A stretch of DNA of 64,000 bases from Pseudomonas corrugata (GCF_001269905.1 NZ_LHVK01000010.1:124001-188000), one strand, 5' to 3'. Positions 38,255 to 47,737 are shown, counted from the first letter of the stretch. Made by a program: numbers and translations. Notes: generated by a model not told the origin, from the sequence alone.

Positions 38255-38385
38255 GACTAGGTCCTTAGTGATGCGTGAATTCAAGCGCCTAAAGGTATGC
38301 CTGTTGCCCAAGGGCGTCCAGTTGCACCGAACGTTCGCAGTGCTGTGACGGTCAATGCTTTTAATATTGCCGGAGACTGAATGAC

Positions 38386-39462
38386 ATGAAGCGTCGATAC
38401 AGCTGGCCACTATGGACCCTCGCGGCCATCGTTGCGGTGCTGGTGGCCCTGCATTTCACGTTGCCCTACCTCGTGCGCAATTACCTGAACGACAAACTGG
38501 CCGACATGGGCGATTACCGGGGCCAGGTCGTTGACGTGGACCTGGCGCTATGGCGCGGGGCCTACCGGATCAACGGTCTGAAAATCATCAAGGTCGACGG
38601 CAAGGTCCCGGTACCGTTCGTCGACGCCCCTCTGGTTGATCTGTCCGTCAGTTGGCACTCGCTGTGGTATGACCACGCAGTGGTGGCCGAGGCAGAGTTC
38701 GCCCGGCCCGAAGTGAACTTTGTCGATGGCGGTGGCAACCGACAGGACTCCCAGACCGGCCAAGGCACCAACTGGCGCGAGCAACTGAGCAAACTGCTGC
38801 CCATTACGTTCAACGAGGTGCGGATCAGGGACGGCAAAGTGACCTTTCGCAACTTCAACTCCAAGCCACCAGTCAACCTGCGGGCAACCGACGTCAACGC
38901 CAGCTTCTATAACCTGACCAATGTGGTCGACACCGAAGGCAAGCGCGACGCTCGTTTCGAGGGCAAGGCCCTGGTGGCCGAACACGCGCCGCTGGAGGTG
39001 CAAGCCACTTTCGATCCGTTGAGCAAGTTCGAGGATTTCGACTTCCGCCTGAGGGCCAGGAACGTCGAACTCAAGCGCCTGAACGATTTCGCCGCGGCCT
39101 ATGGCAAGTTCGACTTCAACGCCGGTCATGGTGACCTGGTGATCGAGGCTGAGGCGAACAACGCCAAACTCAGCGGCTACATCAAACCGCTGCTGCGGGA
39201 TGTGGATGTATTCAATTGGCAGCAGGACGTGGAAAACGAGAAAAAGAACATTTTCCGCTCGATCTGGGAAGCATTGGTCGGCGCAGGCGAAACCGCCCTG
39301 AAGAACCAGCGCAAGAACCAGTTCGCTACCCGGGTTGAACTCAGCGGCAATGTCCATCAACAGGACATCAGCGCCTTCGAAGCCTTCCTGCAGATCCTGC
39401 GCAACGGTTTCGTCGAGGCCTTCAACGCGCGCTACGAGCAGCCGCCGCCGTCGAAGGATTAG
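38386..39462 (+). CDS. DUF748/AsmA-like envelope protein
   Basis: A 358-residue protein with one N-terminal membrane anchor (about residues 8-28) and a large periplasmic portion of DUF748 type, with the LALWRGAYRINGLKI and FNEVRIRDGKVTFRNF strands characteristic of AsmA-like beta-rich domains. Relatives are proposed to take part in envelope lipid transport or outer-membrane assembly; no direct evidence here. Starts 131 bp from divergent cysK. Confidence 0.8.
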   Translation: MKRRYSWPLWTLAAIVAVLVALHFTLPYLVRNYLNDKLADMGDYRGQVVDVDLALWRGAYRINGLKIIKVDGKVPVPFVDAPLVDLSVSWHSLWYDHAVVAEAEFARPEVNFVDGGGNRQDSQTGQGTNWREQLSKLLPITFNEVRIRDGKVTFRNFNSKPPVNLRATDVNASFYNLTNVVDTEGKRDARFEGKALVAEHAPLEVQATFDPLSKFEDFDFRLRARNVELKRLNDFAAAYGKFDFNAGHGDLVIEAEANNAKLSGYIKPLLRDVDVFNWQQDVENEKKNIFRSIWEALVGAGETALKNQRKNQFATRVELSGNVHQQDISAFEAFLQILRNGFVEAFNARYEQPPPSKD

Positions 39463-39463
39463 C

Positions 39464-39494
39464 ACGTGGCGAGGGAGCAAGCGCCCTCGCCACA
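39464..39494. repeat. Short palindromic REP (GTGGCGAGGG type)
   Basis: CGTGGCGAGGGAG and CGCCCTCGCCACA form a hairpin just after the DUF748 stop codon; possibly a transcript end. Confidence 0.7.
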
Positions 39495-39575
39495 ACCGCC
39501 CTCCTTTATCCGGCCACCCGCCGAGACCGGGTCAACATGTGACGCCCCATTCAGAGACTGAATACAGCGTCTGCG

Positions 39576-39605
39576 TTCACAGTCGGCGGGACGTCGCGCT
39601 ATAGT
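39576..39605 (+). promoter_or_regulatory. Predicted promoter of the moxR-VWA operon
   Basis: TTCACA (39576-39581) and TATAGT (39600-39605), each 5 of 6 to consensus, are separated by 18 nt. They lie 68 nt upstream of the moxR-like ATG. Confidence 0.5.
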
Positions 39606-39672
39606 CGAGCACGACATTTTATTTCGCGCCCCCCGCCTCGCCGGGCCAGCGACACGTTCGAGGAAATTGCAG

Positions 39673-40518
39673 ATGAAGTTCGAAGGCACCAGCGCCTACG
39701 TGGCCACCGATGACCTGAAGCTGGCCGTGAACGCCGCCATCACTCTGGAGCGGCCGTTGCTGGTCAAGGGCGAGCCGGGCACCGGCAAGACCATGCTGGC
39801 CGAACAACTGGCGCAGTCCTTCGGCGCGCGTCTGATCACTTGGCACATCAAGTCCACTACCAAGGCCCACCAGGGCCTGTACGAGTACGACGCGGTCAGC
39901 CGCCTTCGGGACTCGCAACTGGGGGTGGACAAGGTCCATGACGTGCGCAACTACTTGAAGAAGGGCAAGCTCTGGGAGGCTTTCGAATCCGAAGAGCGGG
40001 TCATTCTGCTGATCGACGAAATCGACAAGGCCGACATCGAGTTCCCCAACGACCTGCTGCAGGAACTCGACAAAATGGAGTTCTACGTCTACGAGACCGA
40101 TGAAACCATCAAGGCCAAGCAGCGCCCGATCATCATTATTACCTCCAACAACGAGAAGGAGCTGCCGGACGCATTCCTGCGCCGCTGCTTCTTCCACTAC
40201 ATTGCCTTCCCGGACCGCGTCACCCTGCAGAAAATCGTCGATGTGCACTACCCGGACATCAAGAAGGACCTGGTCAGCGAAGCGCTGGACGTGTTCTTCG
40301 ACGTGCGCAAAGTACCGGGCCTGAAGAAGAAACCCTCTACTTCCGAGCTGGTGGATTGGCTCAAGCTGCTGATGGCCGACAACATCGGCGAGGCGGTACT
40401 GCGCGAGCGCGACCCGACCAAGGCCATTCCGCCGCTGGCCGGTGCCCTGGTCAAGAACGAACAGGACGTGCAGCTGCTTGAGCGCCTGGCGTTCATGAGC
40501 CGTCGCGGCACGCGTTGA
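39673..40518 (+). CDS. MoxR-family AAA+ ATPase
   Basis: A 281-residue AAA+ protein with Walker A GEPGTGKT (33-40), Walker B VILLIDEIDKAD and sensor 1 IIITSNNEKELPDAFLRRC. MoxR ATPases act as chaperones with VWA-domain partners, and one is encoded directly downstream. GAGG with 9-nt spacing supports ATG 39673. The client process is unknown. Confidence 0.92.
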   Translation: MKFEGTSAYVATDDLKLAVNAAITLERPLLVKGEPGTGKTMLAEQLAQSFGARLITWHIKSTTKAHQGLYEYDAVSRLRDSQLGVDKVHDVRNYLKKGKLWEAFESEERVILLIDEIDKADIEFPNDLLQELDKMEFYVYETDETIKAKQRPIIIITSNNEKELPDAFLRRCFFHYIAFPDRVTLQKIVDVHYPDIKKDLVSEALDVFFDVRKVPGLKKKPSTSELVDWLKLLMADNIGEAVLRERDPTKAIPPLAGALVKNEQDVQLLERLAFMSRRGTR

Positions 40519-40552
40519 GCCCTCTTCGTCAACAAGCGCGAGGGCCACTGCC

Positions 40553-41731
40553 ATGCTGCTGAACCTGTTCAATGAGATGCGCGCCGCCAAGGTGCCGGTG
40601 TCGGTGCGCGAACTGCTGGACCTGATCAACGCGCTGAAACAGCGGGTGATCTTCGCCGACATGGACGAATTCTATTACTTGTCCCGAGCGATCCTGGTGA
40701 AGGACGAGCGCCATTTCGACAAGTTCGACCGAGCGTTCGCCGCTTACTTCAACGGCCTGGAAAAACTCGACGACCATCTCCAGGCGCTGATCCCCGAAGA
40801 TTGGTTGCGCAAGGAGTTCGAGCGTTCGCTGACCGATGAGGAGCGGGCGCAGATCCAGTCCCTGGGAGGCCTCGACAAGCTGATCGAGGAATTCAAGAAG
40901 CGCCTGGAAGAACAGAAGGAACGCCATGCCGGCGGCAACAAGTGGATCGGCACCGGCGGCACCAGCCCGTTCGGCTCCGGTGGTTTCAACCCTGAAGGCA
41001 TCCGCGTCGGCGACGCCGGCAACCGCCAGGGCAAGGCCGTGAAGGTCTGGGACCAGCGCGAGTACAAGAATCTCGACGACCAGGTCGAACTGGGCACCCG
41101 CAACATCAAGATCGCCCTGCGCCGCCTGCGCAAGTTTGCCCGCCAGGGGGCGGCCGAAGAGCTGGACATCGATGGCACCATCGACCACACCGCCCGGGAC
41201 GCCGGCCTGTTGAACATCCAGATGCGCCCCGAACGGCGCAACACCGTCAAGCTGTTGCTGCTGTTCGACATCGGCGGCTCGATGGATGCCCATGTGAAAA
41301 TCTGCGAAGAACTGTTCTCGGCCTGCAAGACCGAATTCAAGCACCTGGAGTACTTTTATTTCCACAACTTCGTGTACGAGTCGGTGTGGAAAAACAACCT
41401 GCGCCGCACCTCGGAACGCACTTCGACCCAAGACTTGCTACACAAGTATGGCGCAGACTACAAAGTGATCTTCATCGGCGACGCCGCCATGGCCCCCTAT
41501 GAAATCACCCAGGCCGGCGGCAGCGTCGAACACTGGAACGAGGAAGCGGGCTATGTGTGGATGCAGCGTTTCATGGAGAAGTACAAGAAACTCATCTGGA
41601 TCAACCCTTACCCCAAGGACACCTGGGGTTACACCGCCTCGACCAACATCGTGCGGGAATTGGTGGAGGACCGAATGTATTCGCTGACCCTGCGGGGGTT
41701 GGAGGAAGGGATGCGGTTTCTTTCCAAGTAA
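40553..41731 (+). CDS. VWA-domain (CoxE-like) protein, partner of the MoxR ATPase
   Basis: A 392-residue protein. An N-terminal helical region is followed by a Gly-rich linker (about residues 126-160) and a C-terminal von Willebrand A-type domain with a modified metal site DIGGSMD (Asp239 to Asp245) in place of DxSxS. Starts 34 nt after the MoxR gene, so they should be co-transcribed. MoxR-VWA pairs assist metal insertion or complex assembly in other systems; no client gene is adjacent. Confidence 0.88.
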   Translation: MLLNLFNEMRAAKVPVSVRELLDLINALKQRVIFADMDEFYYLSRAILVKDERHFDKFDRAFAAYFNGLEKLDDHLQALIPEDWLRKEFERSLTDEERAQIQSLGGLDKLIEEFKKRLEEQKERHAGGNKWIGTGGTSPFGSGGFNPEGIRVGDAGNRQGKAVKVWDQREYKNLDDQVELGTRNIKIALRRLRKFARQGAAEELDIDGTIDHTARDAGLLNIQMRPERRNTVKLLLLFDIGGSMDAHVKICEELFSACKTEFKHLEYFYFHNFVYESVWKNNLRRTSERTSTQDLLHKYGADYKVIFIGDAAMAPYEITQAGGSVEHWNEEAGYVWMQRFMEKYKKLIWINPYPKDTWGYTASTNIVRELVEDRMYSLTLRGLEEGMRFLSK

Positions 41732-41756
41732 GGACTGTTGTCGAGCATTCGGGCCT

Positions 41757-41832
41757 CATCGCGAGCAGGCTCGCTCCCACCCTGGATCTCCGTCACACAT
41801 GAGATCCCTGTGGGAGCGAGCCTGCTCGCGAT
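41757..41832. repeat. REP pair in reverse arrangement
   Basis: CATCGCGAGCAGGCTCGCTC and its inverse separated by about 30 nt, between the convergent VWA and pxpC genes. Confidence 0.88.
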
Positions 41833-41836
41833 GCTT

Positions 41837-42757
41837 CTAGCGGTCTAAAAAGCCCCGCAAGCACTCCACCTGCTGCCGATGCGCAACCTCCTGCACCACC
41901 GGCCGCAACCGCACCTGGGTCCCTGGCAGGCATTGCGCCAACCGCGCCAGGGACAATGGCGTCAAGGCACCCAGGCGCGGGTAGCCGCCAATGGTCTGCC
42001 GGTCGTTGAGCAGTACGATCGGCTGGCCGTCCGGCGGTACCTGTACGGCCCCCAGGGGAATGCCCTCGGAAATCATCGCAGGCCCCTGGTACTCCAGCTC
42101 AGCGCCCAGCAGGCGGATGCCCATGCGGTCGGCGCGGCTGTCCAGCGTCCAAGGCGTGTTGAACGCGTCGAACAGGCTCCGTCCGCTGAACGCGCCATTC
42201 TGCGCCCCCAGGATCAGCTCCAGCGGCTGAGCCTGCTGGAAATCCGGAATCAGCCTGCCCGGCATCGGCCGAGGCGTGACCGGGCCTGAATAGCTCAAGT
42301 GCTGGCCACGGCCCAGCGCCCGCCCCAGCCCATCCAGGCCGCCGAGCTCTTCACGCACCACCGTCGCCCGGCTGCCCAGCACCGCCGGCGCATCGAACCC
42401 ACCGGGGGCTGCGAGGTACGCCCGGGCACCCAGCACAGGTTGGGTCAACGCCAGGGGCTGGCCTTTGCGCAAACTGAAATAGCGCCACGATGCCACGGCC
42501 TGGCCGTCCAGCCGCGCCCCGAGATCGGCCCCGGCCAGCGCCAGTACGCAATCCTCTTCAGCCACTACCGTGAAGCCGCCGAGGGTGATCTCCACCGTCG
42601 TCGCGTCCAGAGCATTACCCAACATCCAGTTGGCCCAGGCCATCGACAGCCAATCCGCCGCGCCGCCCTGGGTCACGCCCAAATGTCTGACGCCGAAACG
42701 GCCGCCGTCCTGCAACAGGCACAGCGGTGTGCTGGCCTCGATCAACAAACGGCTCAT
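41837..42757 (-). CDS. pxpC: 5-oxoprolinase subunit C
   Basis: A 306-residue KipA/biotin-dependent carboxyltransferase-like protein, with the QDGGRFGVRHLGVTQGGAAD and NDRQTIGGYPRLGAL signatures. It forms the ATP-dependent 5-oxoprolinase with PxpA and PxpB, hydrolysing 5-oxoproline to glutamate. Overlaps pxpB by 4 nt (ATGA), so the two should be translationally coupled. Confidence 0.92.
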   Translation of the reverse strand: MSRLLIEASTPLCLLQDGGRFGVRHLGVTQGGAADWLSMAWANWMLGNALDATTVEITLGGFTVVAEEDCVLALAGADLGARLDGQAVASWRYFSLRKGQPLALTQPVLGARAYLAAPGGFDAPAVLGSRATVVREELGGLDGLGRALGRGQHLSYSGPVTPRPMPGRLIPDFQQAQPLELILGAQNGAFSGRSLFDAFNTPWTLDSRADRMGIRLLGAELEYQGPAMISEGIPLGAVQVPPDGQPIVLLNDRQTIGGYPRLGALTPLSLARLAQCLPGTQVRLRPVVQEVAHRQQVECLRGFLDR

Positions 42758-43458
42758 GCCAGGGCCTCCTGCGGTGTGTCGTCGCCGTCCAGTGCGATGA
42801 ATTCGGCGTGGTCAACTGCGACAAAGCGCACCGTGTCGCCGGGCTGCATCAAGCTGTAGCCGTCACGCTCGCGATCGAACAGTTTGGCCGGAGTACGGCC
42901 GATCAGGTTCCAGCCGCCGGGCGACACCAGCGGATACGCCGCGGTCTGGCGCTCGGCAATGCCTACGCTACCTGCTGCCACTCGCTTGCGCGGCGTGTCG
43001 AGGCGCGGCGCGGCCAGCATTTCGTTCACCAGCCCCATGAAGGCGAATCCCGGTGCAAAGCCCAGGGCGAACACCTGGTATTCGTGCTCGCTGTGACGAC
43101 GGATCACCTGCTCCACCGTCAATCCGCTGCGACTCGACAACAGACTCAGCTCAGGCCCCACGCTGGCGTCGTACCACACCGGCAGCACATGGCTCTGGCC
43201 GACCGAGCGGGCGTCGGGGGAGAGATTGTTCAGCGCTTCGTTGACCAGGTCCCGAGCCTGCGCCGGGTTCAACGCCAACATGTCGTAATGCACCATCAGC
43301 GTGGTGTAGGACGGCACCAAGTCGATCAGGTATTCGGCGAACACCTCGCGCAGACGCTCGCTGGCAGCGAGCATCCACGGCATGTTGGTCTCGGCGATCT
43401 CATCGAACAGTCGCACCATCAGGCAGTCCACCGCGACCACTTCCACCCGTGGTCTCAT
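42754..43458 (-). CDS. pxpB: 5-oxoprolinase subunit B
   Basis: A 234-residue KipI-family protein with GFAPGFAFMGLV and PGGWNLIGRTP motifs. Works with PxpC as the ATP-using half of 5-oxoprolinase. Overlaps both neighbours by 4 nt, which supports an obligate three-subunit operon. Confidence 0.92.
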   Translation of the reverse strand: MRPRVEVVAVDCLMVRLFDEIAETNMPWMLAASERLREVFAEYLIDLVPSYTTLMVHYDMLALNPAQARDLVNEALNNLSPDARSVGQSHVLPVWYDASVGPELSLLSSRSGLTVEQVIRRHSEHEYQVFALGFAPGFAFMGLVNEMLAAPRLDTPRKRVAAGSVGIAERQTAAYPLVSPGGWNLIGRTPAKLFDRERDGYSLMQPGDTVRFVAVDHAEFIALDGDDTPQEALA

Positions 43459-44207
43459 GATGCACGCTGCCGGTCCAGCGCTTCGCAGATGCGTTGCACC
43501 GCCGCCACGGAGCTGGCGTTGTCACCGTGCACGCACAAGGTATTGGCGTGCAGGAGCAACGCGCTGCCATCGCTGGCGACCAGCGAGTCGCCACGAGCGA
43601 TGGCCAGGGCCTGCCCGATGATGGTTTCGGCATCGTGATGCACCGCGTCCGGCAAGTGTCGCGAAACCAGGTGACCGGCGCGGTCATAGGCACGGTCGGC
43701 GAAGGCTTCGAACCACAACGTCAGACCATATTCGTCACCCAGGGCCTGGGCGGCGCTGTTATCCCGGGTCGCCATCAGCATCAGCGGCAACTGCGGGTCA
43801 TAGGCCGCGACGGCCTGGATGACGGCGCGCAGTTGCGCCGGGTTGGCCATCATGTCGTTGTACATCGCGCCATGGGGTTTGACGTAGCTGACCCGCCCGC
43901 CCTGGGCCCGGCAGATACCGTCGAGAGCACCGATCTGGTAATGCAGCAGGTCCTTCAGCTCCTGGGCGGTATAGGCCATGGAGCGGCGGCCGAAACCCGC
44001 CAGATCCTGATAGGCCGGATGGGCGCCGATTTGCACGCCGTGGTTCAGGGCCAGGCTGACAGTCTTGCGCATGATGCTTGGGTCACCGGCATGAAAACCG
44101 CAGGCGATGTTGGCGCAATCGATGAAGGGCATCACCTCGGCGTCCAGACCCATGGTCCAGTTGCCGAAGCTTTCGCCGATGTCGCAGTTCAGTAGCAGGC
44201 GGTTCAC
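43455..44207 (-). CDS. pxpA: 5-oxoprolinase subunit A
   Basis: A 250-residue LamB/YcsF-family protein starting LLLNCDIGESFG, with GAHPAYQDLAGFGRR and KPHGAMYND blocks. It provides the hydrolase part of the 5-oxoprolinase. Starts with GTG after AGGAG at 8-nt spacing. Preceded by the MFS gene with a 63-bp gap containing a GC-rich hairpin (near 44244-44261). Confidence 0.93.
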   Translation of the reverse strand: MNRLLLNCDIGESFGNWTMGLDAEVMPFIDCANIACGFHAGDPSIMRKTVSLALNHGVQIGAHPAYQDLAGFGRRSMAYTAQELKDLLHYQIGALDGICRAQGGRVSYVKPHGAMYNDMMANPAQLRAVIQAVAAYDPQLPLMLMATRDNSAAQALGDEYGLTLWFEAFADRAYDRAGHLVSRHLPDAVHHDAETIIGQALAIARGDSLVASDGSALLLHANTLCVHGDNASSVAAVQRICEALDRQRAS

Positions 44208-44270
44208 AGTGAACGCTCCTGTAGGTTGTTTCTTTTCTGGCCGTGGGGCCTGCGCCCCACAGATTATCAG

Positions 44271-45557
44271 TTACTCGGCATCCAACTGTTTGCCCTGGGT
44301 TTCCGGCAGGCTGAGGGCCGCCAGGATCACCACGCCGTAGGACACGGCCGCGAATGCACCGATGCCGACACTCAATGACACCTTCTGGCTTAGCAGGCCG
44401 ATCAGCAGCGGGAACAGCGCCGCCAGTGCGCGGCCGATGTTGTAGCAGAAACCCTGGCCCGAACCGCGGATACGGGTCGGAAACAGTTCGGTAAGGAACG
44501 AGCCCATGCCGCTGAACATCCCCGACGCGAAGAACCCCAGGGGAAAGCCCAGCCAGAGCATCACGTTGTTGCTCACAGGCATCTGGGTGTACAGCAACAC
44601 GATGACGAACGAACCGATGGCGAACAGGACAAAGTTCTTCTTGCGGCCAAGGATGTCGGTCAGATAGGCGCTGATGACGTAACCCACATAGGAACCAACG
44701 ATCACCATCGCCAGGTAGCCACCGGTACTCAGCACACTCAAGCCACGTTCATTCTTCAGGAAGGTCGGCAACCATGAGGTGATGGCGTAGTAGCCACCCA
44801 GCGCACCGGTGGTCAGCAACGAAGCGCGAATCGTGGTGAAAAGAATGCCTGGGGCGAAAATCTCGTAGAACTTCGCGGGATTGCTCGGTTCCTCGCGAGC
44901 CTTGGTCTGGTTATAGATTTCCGGTTCCTTGACCATGCGCCGGACGAAAATCACGAATATCGCCGGGACCAGGCCGAGCATGAACAGGGCACGCCAGGCG
45001 TCTTCCGGTGCCAGCACCGAAAACAGCAGCGCGTACAGGATTGCCGTCATGCCCCAGCCGAGAGCCCAACCCGCCTGCACCATGCCAACCGCCTTGCCGC
45101 GGTCCTTGGCGCGGATCACCTCGCCCATCAGCACCGCACCGGCGGTCCATTCACCCCCGAAGCCGAAGCCCATCAGGGTACGGGAAATCAGCAGTTGATC
45201 GTAACTCTGGGCCAGGCCGCACAGGAAGGTGAAGAACGCAAACCACAGCACTGTCAATTGCAGGGTGCGGACCCGACCGATGCGGTCCGAGAGAATACCC
45301 GCTACCCAGCCGCCAAGGGCAGAGGCGATCAGGGTGCTGGTCTGGAGCAGCCCCGCCTGTCCGGTGGTGATGCCCCACATTGCGATCAGGGTCGGTACTA
45401 CGAAACTGAGCATCTGCGTATCCATGCCGTCCAGGGCATAACCGATCTTGCAGCTCCAGAAGGTGCGGCGCTCCTGCTGATTGATGTTGCGATACCAGTC
45501 GAACGGGCCGGAACGGGCCTGGGTTTGGGGGACGCCGAGTGTGTCAGGGGCACTCAT
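44271..45557 (-). CDS. MFS transporter of the 5-oxoproline operon
   Basis: A 428-residue major-facilitator permease with twelve predicted helices and the loop motifs GILSDRIGRVRT and YLTDILGRKKN. The frame stays open upstream, but ATG 45557 gives the usual short cytoplasmic N-terminus of the sialate/aromatic-acid symporter group. First gene of the operon with pxpABC, so uptake of 5-oxoproline or a related carboxylate is the likely role (inference). Confidence 0.88.
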   Translation of the reverse strand: MSAPDTLGVPQTQARSGPFDWYRNINQQERRTFWSCKIGYALDGMDTQMLSFVVPTLIAMWGITTGQAGLLQTSTLIASALGGWVAGILSDRIGRVRTLQLTVLWFAFFTFLCGLAQSYDQLLISRTLMGFGFGGEWTAGAVLMGEVIRAKDRGKAVGMVQAGWALGWGMTAILYALLFSVLAPEDAWRALFMLGLVPAIFVIFVRRMVKEPEIYNQTKAREEPSNPAKFYEIFAPGILFTTIRASLLTTGALGGYYAITSWLPTFLKNERGLSVLSTGGYLAMVIVGSYVGYVISAYLTDILGRKKNFVLFAIGSFVIVLLYTQMPVSNNVMLWLGFPLGFFASGMFSGMGSFLTELFPTRIRGSGQGFCYNIGRALAALFPLLIGLLSQKVSLSVGIGAFAAVSYGVVILAALSLPETQGKQLDAE

Positions 45558-45722
45558 GGTGGTTCTCCACGGTTTTATTGTTATAAGCCTCAACGATGGG
45601 AACGTTGAGACCGGTTGCCCCGATTCTTGGGCCCACGGCGCGGCGCGTCCAACGAATAAAATTGCGGACGGGTCATAAGAAAAAGTTGATTGGATGGGAA
45701 AACGGGGGGCGTGGTTGATCAC

Positions 45723-45756
45723 CCTTGTGGCGAGGGTGCTTGCTCCCTTGCCACAG
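45723..45756. repeat. Short palindromic REP (GTGGCGAGGG type)
   Basis: CCTTGTGGCGAGGGTGC with an imperfect inverse GCTCCCTTGCCACAG. Lies downstream of the DUF2937 gene, between it and the MFS gene. Confidence 0.65.
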
Positions 45757-45777
45757 AAAAGCTCTATCGGGGCTGTG

Positions 45778-46320
45778 TCAAAGCCCGCGCAAATTCCGCT
45801 CTTCAATCGGCCGGCTCTGGCGCAGGCGCTTGCCGCCCAGCACCACCCAGTCGATCAGGCGGAACAGGCATTCCAGACCGAACGACAGCAGCATGGCGCC
45901 GCTGATCCCCCAGATCATCGCTTCAGGGGTCAGCAGGACCTGGTAGCTGTAGCCGTTCCAGGTTTCCTTGCGGATGTCTGGATCGGCGGCCAGCGCCACT
46001 TGCAGCAAACGGATATACCACGGGCCTTGCATCGCCTGGTATTGCTTGTCCAATGCCTGCTGGCGCACAAGCAGCGTATTCAGGCTGTCGGCATCGCTGC
46101 GAAAGATCGGGTCCTCACTGGCACGGTAATGAGCCACCAGGGCCTGCATGTCACCCTTGAAAAACTGGTTGGCCGTGCCCTGAAACCCTTGCAAGCCGTT
46201 CTGGGCTTCGATCAGGTGCGCTTCGACCCGCTTGGCGTAATCGCTGATGAAACCCGGCACCTGGACTCCGACCAGCAGGCCCACTGCAAACAACACCAGC
46301 CTTAGATAACTGAGCAACAT
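45778..46320 (-). CDS. DUF2937-family membrane protein
   Basis: A 180-residue protein with hydrophobic segments at about residues 5-24 and 133-160 and a soluble helical region between them. Matches the DUF2937 family, whose role is unknown. Starts 12 nt after the amidotransferase stop, in the same three-gene run. Confidence 0.82.
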   Translation of the reverse strand: MLLSYLRLVLFAVGLLVGVQVPGFISDYAKRVEAHLIEAQNGLQGFQGTANQFFKGDMQALVAHYRASEDPIFRSDADSLNTLLVRQQALDKQYQAMQGPWYIRLLQVALAADPDIRKETWNGYSYQVLLTPEAMIWGISGAMLLSFGLECLFRLIDWVVLGGKRLRQSRPIEERNLRGL

Positions 46321-46332
46321 AACGTGACGTCC

Positions 46333-47109
46333 TTATTCGGTGCGGCCATGGCTGACGCATTCGCCGCGTCGCCACAGGCTCCATTGGCCCGGTTCATAGC
46401 GGGTCCAGGTTTCGTTTTCGGTCAAGGGTTCGGTGGCGATCACCGTAACCACGTCATTGGGCGTGGTTTCAGCCTGGAAATCCACAATCACATCCACGTC
46501 CTTGAGCCGCGCCGGGCCGAACGGCGCGCGACGGGTGATCTGGGCCAGTTTGGTCGAGCAATAGCAGAACAGCCAGTCGCCGTCGCTGAGCAGGCAATTG
46601 AACACGCCCTTGCTGCGGTACTCGGAACAGGCCTGGATCAGCGAGGACAGCAGTTGTTCCACCTCCACCGGTTCCGGAAAAGCCTGGCGCACGCGGTTGA
46701 GCAAATCACAGAACGCCGCTTCGCTGTCGGTATCGCCCACCGGGCGGTAGAAACCCACTCCCGGCCGGAAACCGGCTAGCTGGCCGTTATGGGCAAAACA
46801 CCAATTCCGCCCCCACAACTCGCGCACGAACGGGTGGGTATTGGAAAGGCAGACCTTGCCGACGTTGGCCTGGCGGATATGCCCGATCACTACTTCGCTC
46901 TTGATCGGATAGCGCTGCACCAGGTTCGCCACTTCCGACTCGCTGCTGGCCGCCGGATCCTGGAACAGGCGCAGGCCACGGCCTTCATAGAACGCGATGC
47001 CCCATCCATCCCGGTGCGGCCCGGTCTTGCCGCCGCGCTGCATCAGCCCGGTGAAGCTGAACACGATATCGGTCGGCACATTGGCGCTCATGCCCAGTAA
47101 CTCACACAT
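46333..47109 (-). CDS. Class II glutamine amidotransferase (YafJ-like)
   Basis: A 258-residue Ntn-type amidotransferase domain without an attached synthetase. Cys2 follows the initiator Met (MCELLGMS) as nucleophile, with GWGIAFY, GHIRQAN, NTHPF and FAHNGQLAGF motifs. The acceptor substrate is unknown. Lies between a membrane protein and DUF2937 genes. Confidence 0.88.
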   Translation of the reverse strand: MCELLGMSANVPTDIVFSFTGLMQRGGKTGPHRDGWGIAFYEGRGLRLFQDPAASSESEVANLVQRYPIKSEVVIGHIRQANVGKVCLSNTHPFVRELWGRNWCFAHNGQLAGFRPGVGFYRPVGDTDSEAAFCDLLNRVRQAFPEPVEVEQLLSSLIQACSEYRSKGVFNCLLSDGDWLFCYCSTKLAQITRRAPFGPARLKDVDVIVDFQAETTPNDVVTVIATEPLTENETWTRYEPGQWSLWRRGECVSHGRTE

Positions 47110-47141
47110 GCTCGGACTCTCGCTTGAAGGGGCGGGCCGGG

Positions 47142-47642
47142 TTACAGACGCGGCTCGATACGCGAACGCTGGGGGTTGCTCGGCACTGGCGGGCGACCGT
47201 AACGGTCATCGCCGGCCACGCCGAACGGCGGCTCGTCGTCCTGCGCATCAGCCGCAGCGGCCGCCGCTTTCGCGGCGGCGGCCCTTTCCTTGCGAGCGTT
47301 GGAAGCACGCTCGATGGGGAAGCGGATCAATGCGAAGATCAAGTAGACGCCGAAGGCAATCATGCCGTACATGAGCAGGTCGGACGCCGCCCGCCAGACG
47401 TTGTTGCCAACCTTGAACAGAATGTCCAGGGCAGCAATGGCCAGGGCCGGGGCGAATTTGTCCTTCACCGGGTCGACAATGGTGGGGCAGAACAGCAACA
47501 CCGCCATCAGCAACCGCAGCGGCTCGCGCAACCAGCGCCACATCCAGCGGGTGATGCGCATCCATACCAGCAGGCAGCCCAGTGCGGCGAAGGCATAGAG
47601 GCCCCAGGCAATCAGATAGTCGTTCTCGGTCATGGTGTCCAT
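47142..47642 (-). CDS. Membrane protein of unknown function, separated from its promoter by an intron
   Basis: A 166-residue protein with hydrophobic segments at about residues 9-27, 42-60 and 85-108 and a low-complexity Ala/Pro/Asp-rich cytoplasmic tail. No family recognised. The start may be Met1 or Met4 (MDTMTEND); neither has a clear ribosome-binding site. The group II intron ends only 14 nt upstream, so expression may depend on read-through or splicing. Confidence 0.75.
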   Translation of the reverse strand: MDTMTENDYLIAWGLYAFAALGCLLVWMRITRWMWRWLREPLRLLMAVLLFCPTIVDPVKDKFAPALAIAALDILFKVGNNVWRAASDLLMYGMIAFGVYLIFALIRFPIERASNARKERAAAAKAAAAAADAQDDEPPFGVAGDDRYGRPPVPSNPQRSRIEPRL

Positions 47643-47697
47643 GGCAAGGCAGGCAAGTCGGGTAGGAACAGACCATTACTGGCCTGTGCCCCCCTAA

Positions 47698-47731
47698 GAA
47701 CCGTACGTGCGCCTTTCAACGCATACGGCTC
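47698..47731 (-). ncRNA. Group II intron domain V
   Basis: A 34-nt hairpin beginning GAGCCGTATG and ending CGTACGGTTC with a GAAA tetraloop-like turn; this is the catalytic core of the ribozyme. It is followed by domain VI with a likely bulged A. Confidence 0.9.
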
Positions 47732-47737
47732 AAGTCT

